From Neoalteromonas flava (GTDB taxonomy: Bacteria > Pseudomonadota > Gammaproteobacteria > Enterobacterales > Alteromonadaceae), in NCBI RefSeq assembly GCF_002807685.1, contig NZ_PEAX01000003.1:1-64000 (forward strand): DNA of 64,000 bases, read 5' to 3'. Positions 59,244-64,000 of the stretch are shown here, piece after piece. Position numbers and translations under genes: made by a program. How positions within the stretch are numbered: position 1 is the stretch's first letter; every line of letters starts with the position of its first letter. A model generated the notes under the pieces. That model was given only the letters and a program-made list of their open reading frames with translations, had not been told where the DNA came from and did no database searches.

Positions 59244-59313
59244 CCGGCAATTTATTGCCGTGCCCGCCCAGTCTTTGCCGTAAAAGCTATGCGGTGCGGC
59301 AAGTTTTTGCCGC
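59237..59313. repeat. Cluster of GC-rich inverted repeats
   Basis: Three nested or adjacent stems follow the small gene: CGCATAGC (59237-59244) pairs with GCTATGCG (59286-59293); inside it CGGCAATTTATTGCCG (59245-59260) folds on itself; and GCGGCAAGTTTTTGCCGC (59296-59313) forms a 7-bp hairpin. No T run follows. TTGCCG recurs three times. It resembles a REP-type unit or a structured mRNA region. Confidence 0.6.
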
Positions 59314-59365
59314 GCCATGCCTCGGGTATCTACACTCAATCGTTATCTATTTCTTGGAGTTAGAA

Positions 59366-60247
59366 GTGGCGGATCCTAAATTACACCCGGTAACATTCGA
59401 GTTGCCACACATCACATTGGCTGGATTGAGTAATGGTAGGCAAGGCAAACCAGTGCTATTGGCTCTGCATGGATGGTTGGATAACGCGAATAGTTTTGTT
59501 CCAATGGTTTCCTATTTCAACGACTTTCACTTTATCGCCATTGACTGGCCCGGGCATGGACATTCGCAGCATCGGCCCTTAGGAAGTGAATACAACCAAT
59601 TAGACTATATCGACGATTTGTATCAATTGCTGGTATCTCAGGAATGGCCAAGTGTCACCTTGGTTGGTCATAGTATGGGAGGGATCCTGGCAAGTATATT
59701 CGCAGCTGTTTTCCCTGAGCGCGTTCGCGCGGTTATTTCAATAGATGCATGTGGTCCTCTGCACTCACAACAAACGCTTGCCAGCATAAAAACCGGTATT
59801 GAACAGCGCAGCAAACGTAGAACCAGAGCTTCTAGGCCAGCACCCATTCCTTTTAGTTACGCCGTAAATCAGCGTAGCGCACACAGCGACTTGGACAAAG
59901 CGCAAATTCAATTGCTCTTGCAGCGTTCGGTTAGTTTTATTGAAGCCGCCAACATTGAAACCGAGGGACTCATTGAGTGGCGCACTGACAGGCGATTACG
60001 CAATCAATCATTGCTGCGCTTAACAGAGCGGCAAGCGCGCGAACTTGTGACAGCTATCAAGTGCCCGGTTTTGTTACTGCTTGCGAAAGAAGGCTTGGTC
60101 TATGGGGATAAAACGCGTTCAGAGCAGCTGCATTGGTTTAATACTGCAACTTACCGAGAAGTTGACGGTGGGCATCATTGCCATATGCAACATCCTGAGC
60201 ACATCAGTCGGGAAATTACCGAATTTTTGTCGACAAATGCTGCGTAA
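59366..60247 (+). CDS. Alpha/beta-fold hydrolase
   Basis: Cytosolic serine hydrolase of 293 residues. The start is GTG at 59366, with TGGAG 6 nt upstream; longer in-frame starts run through the inverted repeats and are rejected. Visible are the oxyanion segment LALHGWLDNANSF, the nucleophile elbow VGHSMGGILAS (about 100-110) and the catalytic His in VDGGHHCHMQHPEH near the end. It is an esterase or lipase of unknown substrate; its place next to fadD suggests acyl substrates. Confidence 0.88.
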   Translation: MADPKLHPVTFELPHITLAGLSNGRQGKPVLLALHGWLDNANSFVPMVSYFNDFHFIAIDWPGHGHSQHRPLGSEYNQLDYIDDLYQLLVSQEWPSVTLVGHSMGGILASIFAAVFPERVRAVISIDACGPLHSQQTLASIKTGIEQRSKRRTRASRPAPIPFSYAVNQRSAHSDLDKAQIQLLLQRSVSFIEAANIETEGLIEWRTDRRLRNQSLLRLTERQARELVTAIKCPVLLLLAKEGLVYGDKTRSEQLHWFNTATYREVDGGHHCHMQHPEHISREITEFLSTNAA

Positions 60248-60379
60248 ATGTAAATTACTTCATCGCATAGATTTAACTTTGTGTTAACTTTGACTACCAT
60301 GTGTAAAGAGCCATTGTATATGCCTACTGCGACAAAGGCTTGAAACTAATAATCAAGAAAACTAAAAGCTGGAATAACC

Positions 60380-62032
60380 ATGGAAAAAATTTGGCTGCAG
60401 CACTATGACCCTCGCATAGCGCCTGAAATCGATCCTGATGTTTACTCGTCATTGGTTGATGTATTTGAGCAATCTGTTGAAAAGTATCGCGATAAAACTG
60501 CCTATATCAATATGGGGCACTCGACGACGTTCGCTGAAATTGATCAGCAGTCAAAACAGTTTGCTGCATACCTGCAAAATTCAGGTCTAAAGCGTGGTGA
60601 CTCTGTAGCCATCATGATGCCGAATTTACTCCAATACCCGGTCGCTATATTTGGAGTTCTGCGTGCTGGGATGGTGGTGGTTAATGTCAACCCACTTTAC
60701 ACCCCACGTGAACTGCAACATCAGCTGACTGATGCCAATGTAAAAACGATTGTGATTGTTGAAAATTTCGCGACTACATTGCAGCAAGTTATTAAAAATA
60801 CCCCTGTTGAAAATGTACTTCTGACATCTGTCGGAGATATGTTACCGGCACCTAAGCGCTGGATCGTCAATTTTGCCATCAAACATGTCAAAAAGCTCAT
60901 CCCTGCTTACGATCTACCCGGTGCACAGCGTTTTACCCAAGCATTAAAGCAAGGCGCGTCACAAAGCTATACGCGACCAGATATTAAAAATACTGAAATT
61001 GCTTTCTTGCAATATACTGGCGGTACTACGGGCGTATCCAAAGGCGGCATGCTAACCCATCGAAATATGGTAGCCAACTTAGAGCAAATCTCCGGGCTAC
61101 TCTCCACCGCAATAACGCCGGGTGAGGACTTAGTGGTTACTGCATTACCGCTGTATCATATCTTCGCATTGCAAGGTAGCTGCTTACTATTCATGAAATT
61201 TGGCTGTCCTAATTTATTGATCACCAATCCGCGCGACATGCCAGCGTTTGTCAATGAGCTCAGTAAATACCCATTTGCGGTGTTGCCTGGAGTTAACACG
61301 TTGTTTAATGGCTTGTTGAATACACCAGGGTTTAGTGAACTTGATTTTAGTCACTTTAAGTTTGGTCTAGGCGGCGGCATGGCGGTGCAACGCCCCGTGG
61401 CTGAAAAATGGCACAAAGTGACTAAAACGGTGTTATTGGAAGGGTATGGCCTTACCGAGTGTTCACCGGTAGTAACTGTTAATCCGCCGCAACTTGAAGA
61501 GTACAAGGGCAGTATCGGTATGCCTGTACCGTCGACGGACATTAAATTGGTTGATGAGGATGGCAATGAGGTAGCGCCAGGTGAAGTCGGCGAAATGTGG
61601 GTGAAAGGACCGCAGGTCATGCTGGGCTACCTGAATCGTCCGGAAGCAACGGCCGAAATCATAAAAGACGGCTGGCTCGCCACCGGTGATATTGCGCGGA
61701 TGGATGAAGAGGGTTATTTCTATATTGTCGACCGCAAAAAAGATATGATCCTGGTTTCTGGCTTTAACGTCTTCCCAAATGAAATTGAAGAAGTGGCAGC
61801 TATGCATGACATGGTGTTAGAGGCTGCCGCAGTGGGTGTGCCACATGAAGTTTCCGGTGAAGTGGTTAAGCTCTTCGTCGTGAAAAAAGATGAGCAGTTA
61901 ACTGAAACCATGGTGATTGAACATTGTCGAACACACCTGACAGGGTACAAAGTACCTAAGCACGTGGTATTTAAAGAGGATTTACCAAAAACCAATGTGG
62001 GTAAAATTTTACGTCGAGAGTTACGCGATTAA
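60380..62032 (+). CDS. fadD: Long-chain-fatty-acid-CoA ligase
   Basis: ATP-dependent enzyme that activates fatty acids with CoA during uptake; 550 residues against 561 in Escherichia coli. The ATP/AMP motif [16 protein letters not shown] is at about 213-228, then [12 protein letters not shown] and the FACS signature [28 protein letters not shown], with the C-terminal lysine box [14 protein letters not shown]. It lies upstream of rnd, as in Escherichia coli. About 130 nt precede it; I cannot make out a FadR site. Confidence 0.96.
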   Translation: MEKIWLQHYDPRIAPEIDPDVYSSLVDVFEQSVEKYRDKTAYINMGHSTTFAEIDQQSKQFAAYLQNSGLKRGDSVAIMMPNLLQYPVAIFGVLRAGMVVVNVNPLYTPRELQHQLTDANVKTIVIVENFATTLQQVIKNTPVENVLLTSVGDMLPAPKRWIVNFAIKHVKKLIPAYDLPGAQRFTQALKQGASQSYTRPDIKNTEIAFLQYTGGTTGVSKGGMLTHRNMVANLEQISGLLSTAITPGEDLVVTALPLYHIFALQGSCLLFMKFGCPNLLITNPRDMPAFVNELSKYPFAVLPGVNTLFNGLLNTPGFSELDFSHFKFGLGGGMAVQRPVAEKWHKVTKTVLLEGYGLTECSPVVTVNPPQLEEYKGSIGMPVPSTDIKLVDEDGNEVAPGEVGEMWVKGPQVMLGYLNRPEATAEIIKDGWLATGDIARMDEEGYFYIVDRKKDMILVSGFNVFPNEIEEVAAMHDMVLEAAAVGVPHEVSGEVVKLFVVKKDEQLTETMVIEHCRTHLTGYKVPKHVVFKEDLPKTNVGKILRRELRD

Positions 62033-62044
62033 AGGATATACAGG

Positions 62045-63226
62045 ATGTCGATAGCTGAACTCTCCAGCTATCGGCTTATCACCGATCAGGCCTCATTTTC
62101 TTCGCTTTGCCAACAATTGTCTCAGTGCTCGGCTATCGCTATCGATACTGAGTTCGTGCGCACCCGTACGCTATTGCCGCAAATGGGCTTGATCCAGATA
62201 AACGATGGTAATCACACCTTCTTAATTGATCCGTTACCGCTTCATGATTTAGCTCCCCTTGCTGATGTTTTGACTAATCCGAGCGTAGTAAAAGTGCTGC
62301 ATGCGTGCTCTGAAGACCTTGAGGTGTTTATCAGTCATTTAGGTGTTGCACCAACTCCAGTGTTTGATACTCAGTTTGCTGCAAACTTGTTGAATTTAGG
62401 GCCCACCTTAGGGTATTCCAAGTTAGTGGAGTTAGAATGTAGCGTGGTGTTGGATAAAGGAGAGTCAAGAACGGATTGGTTAGCCCGCCCGTTGTCGGAT
62501 AAACAGCTCGTATATGCGGCCAATGATGTGGTTTACTTGTATCAGATATATCAGCAATTACGACCGCGCATCGACGCCCAAAACTGGCTGAATATCGTAT
62601 ATAGCGAGATTGCGATACTCGCAGCCAAAAAGGCCAGCCAAGTGCCACCGGATTTCGCCTACTTGTTTTTCGGTAATGCATGGAAACTTAATGCAACTCA
62701 GCGCTATGTTTTAAAACGTCTGGCCGCGTGGCGCTTAACTTTGGCGCGCAAGCAGGATATAGCCATCAATTTTATTGTTAAAGAGCAACATCTCATTGCA
62801 ATTGCCATGCGTCTGCCGCAGTCTAAAAATGAATTGCACGCTATGAAAACCCTCCTGCCACAAGAGATCAGGCGCCATGGCGATACATTAGTGCGGTTAG
62901 TGAGCGATGCATTGTCGGAGTGGCGAGACGACAACGAAAGTGTGCAGGTGGCTAAAGTCATTCGCTTGAATGACCTAGGAAAATATAAAAAACAGCTAGC
63001 AGAGTTAAAAAAATTGTGTCGGACAGTTGCCGAGCAGACAGGTATTGATGAAGCTATCATTGCCTCGAAAAAGCAGCTCAATCAACTACTAAAATGGTGG
63101 TGGTTTGACATCGATGAAACCGCAGTGCAGGGGCTGCAACCCGATTTACTATCAGGCTGGCGTAAACCTTTGTTTCAAGACAAGTTACTTGCACTGCTAG
63201 GGCAACCGGTTAGAGAGATAGTATGA
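62045..63226 (+). CDS. rnd: Ribonuclease D
   Basis: 3'-5' exoribonuclease that trims tRNA precursors; 393 residues against 375 in Escherichia coli. The DEDDy residues are seen in IAIDTEFVRTRTLLPQMGLIQI, VLHACSEDLEVFISHLG and YAANDVVYLYQIY. HRDC domains follow from about 205. AAAGGATATACAGG lies before the ATG, 12 nt after fadD. The end overlaps ycgL by 4 nt. Confidence 0.95.
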   Translation: MSIAELSSYRLITDQASFSSLCQQLSQCSAIAIDTEFVRTRTLLPQMGLIQINDGNHTFLIDPLPLHDLAPLADVLTNPSVVKVLHACSEDLEVFISHLGVAPTPVFDTQFAANLLNLGPTLGYSKLVELECSVVLDKGESRTDWLARPLSDKQLVYAANDVVYLYQIYQQLRPRIDAQNWLNIVYSEIAILAAKKASQVPPDFAYLFFGNAWKLNATQRYVLKRLAAWRLTLARKQDIAINFIVKEQHLIAIAMRLPQSKNELHAMKTLLPQEIRRHGDTLVRLVSDALSEWRDDNESVQVAKVIRLNDLGKYKKQLAELKKLCRTVAEQTGIDEAIIASKKQLNQLLKWWWFDIDETAVQGLQPDLLSGWRKPLFQDKLLALLGQPVREIV

Positions 63227-63537
63227 CTGTACCCGCATTATTATGCAGCGTGTATAAAACACGTAAAAAGGCTGGGATGTATTTGTATATCCCGAATGTA
63301 GACGATTTTAGTCAAGTGCCAGACGCTTTGATGGACATGTTTGGCGTCCCGCTGCTCGTTATGCATATTCCAGCACACAGTGAAAAGCGTTTACACGCGG
63401 TCAGTCGAGAAGACCTGTTGGAAGCGTTCGAGCGTGATGGCTTCTATTTACAAATGCCGCCAAAGCAAGAAAATTGGTTGGCGGAGCATCGAGTGGAGTT
63501 AGGTTTAACGCCACAACCACCGCACGATAAAAAGTAA
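63223..63537 (+). CDS. ycgL: YcgL domain-containing protein
   Basis: Small soluble protein of 104 residues, family UPF0745-like YcgL. The family start VLLCSVYKTRKKAGMYLYIPN is matched closely (ALLCSVYKTRKKAGMYL), then FGVPLLVMHI and the DGFYLQMPP strand. Function is unknown. It starts within the rnd stop (ATGA overlap) and precedes a lytic transglycosylase gene, an order common in gammaproteobacteria. Confidence 0.9.
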   Translation: MTVPALLCSVYKTRKKAGMYLYIPNVDDFSQVPDALMDMFGVPLLVMHIPAHSEKRLHAVSREDLLEAFERDGFYLQMPPKQENWLAEHRVELGLTPQPPHDKK

Positions 63538-63545
63538 TCATAACA

Positions 63546-64000
63546 ATGAAAAACTATTTATTCTCACTCTCTATGGTTGCTCTTTTCTGGAGCTTAATCG
63601 CACCAATAAGTGTCTCTCACGGTAACGAAAATAAAGCATTCACTGATTACGTACTAGGCTTGAAGCAAGAGGCGGTCGAGCGTGGTTTTACGCCTGAACT
63701 ATTAGATCCTGCCTTTGCCACGATTGCACTGCGCGAAAAGGTTATCCGCAGCGACCGCAATCAGCCAGAACGTAAGATTACTTTGACTGAATACTTAAAA
63801 ACACGTGTCCCGGACTGGAAAGTCAAGCAAGCTGTAGATTTGTTACAAGAACACCATGACATATTAACCCAAGTTGAGCAGAAGTTTGGGGTGCAAAAAC
63901 GCTTTATTGTTGCGTTATGGGGTAATGAAAGTAACTTTGGTAAGATCCAAGGTAAAGTACCTGTGTTGGCAGCATTGGCTACACTGGCATTTGAAGGGCG
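63546..64000 (+). CDS. MltB-type lytic murein transglycosylase, cut by window end
   Basis: The first 151 codons of a periplasmic enzyme that cleaves peptidoglycan to 1,6-anhydro products. A signal peptide (MKNYLFSLSMVALFWSLI to about SHG) opens the protein. The mature N-terminus reads FTDYVLGLKQEAVERGFTPELLDPAF, typical of the SLT_2/MltB family, and the catalytic glutamate lies in IVALWGNESNFGK. The rest lies outside the window. It starts 8 nt after ycgL. Confidence 0.9.
   Translation, partial: MKNYLFSLSMVALFWSLIAPISVSHGNENKAFTDYVLGLKQEAVERGFTPELLDPAFATIALREKVIRSDRNQPERKITLTEYLKTRVPDWKVKQAVDLLQEHHDILTQVEQKFGVQKRFIVALWGNESNFGKIQGKVPVLAALATLAFEG

Noticed and set aside
59255-59365. Longer N-terminus for the alpha/beta hydrolase
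   Set aside because: The added region translates the inverted repeats; a GTG with a well-placed TGGAG gives the normal family start.
60248-60379. Possible FadR operator before fadD
   Set aside because: No match to the FadR palindrome (core TGGTCNGACC) is visible.

Overview
The window looks like a chromosome segment of a marine gammaproteobacterium of the Alteromonadales type. The evidence is the gammaproteobacterial gene order apt-dnaX-ybaB-recR-htpG-adk, the histidine operon with an attenuator like that of enterobacteria, the yoaA-tsaB-(x)-fadD-rnd-ycgL neighbourhood, and a large Mrp-type cation/proton antiporter operon. There is no prophage, insertion sequence, integron or CRISPR array. 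The genus is not determined.

Layout. Positions 1-3390 hold the end of an rRNA operon: 23S, an intact 5S with a terminator, then a second 5S-like sequence broken up by several short hairpin insertions, with its own terminator. At 3.9-8.2 kb an RND permease and its adaptor lie in one operon. At 8.3-10.8 kb is an hvfABC (bufferin/oxazolin-type) RiPP cluster: a secreted precursor with sixteen EGKCG motifs, a DUF692 (MNIO) enzyme, its DUF2063 partner and a 42-residue membrane protein. At 10.8-18 kb follow apt, dnaX (with a readable -1 frameshift site for the gamma subunit), ybaB, recR, htpG, adk and a MAPEG protein. At 18-21.2 kb are an ibpA-type small heat-shock gene with a ROSE-like RNA thermometer and a sigma-32 type promoter, a short signal peptidase, a lipoprotein and a diguanylate cyclase.

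At 21.2-30.5 kb, on the minus strand, is hisL-hisG-D-C-B-H-A-F-IE, followed without a clear break by a GNAT acetyltransferase and a FAD amine oxidase-like gene. At 30.7-48.3 kb come mixed metabolic and stress genes: an S9 peptidase, an iron alcohol dehydrogenase with a thioesterase, ahpC-ahpF, a TraB/GumN protein, pirin, a saccharopine-dehydrogenase-like enzyme divergent from a DUF2855 protein, a TauE-type transporter, a cytosolic GH13 enzyme and a serine hydrolase. At 48.4-55.9 kb, on the minus strand, ten overlapping genes encode an Mrp/Mbh-type antiporter in which the MrpA tail is a separate gene and three NuoL/M/N-like subunits are present. At 56.2-64 kb are yoaA, tsaB, a small conserved-looking protein, an alpha/beta hydrolase, fadD, rnd, ycgL and the start of an MltB-type lytic transglycosylase cut by the window edge.

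The most unusual observations are the hairpin-expanded 5S-like copy, the hvf cluster with its internal terminator and eight-fold repeat, the ROSE-like thermometer, the dnaX recoding site and the split Mrp operon. All functional statements are from sequence reading and family knowledge; no database search was run.
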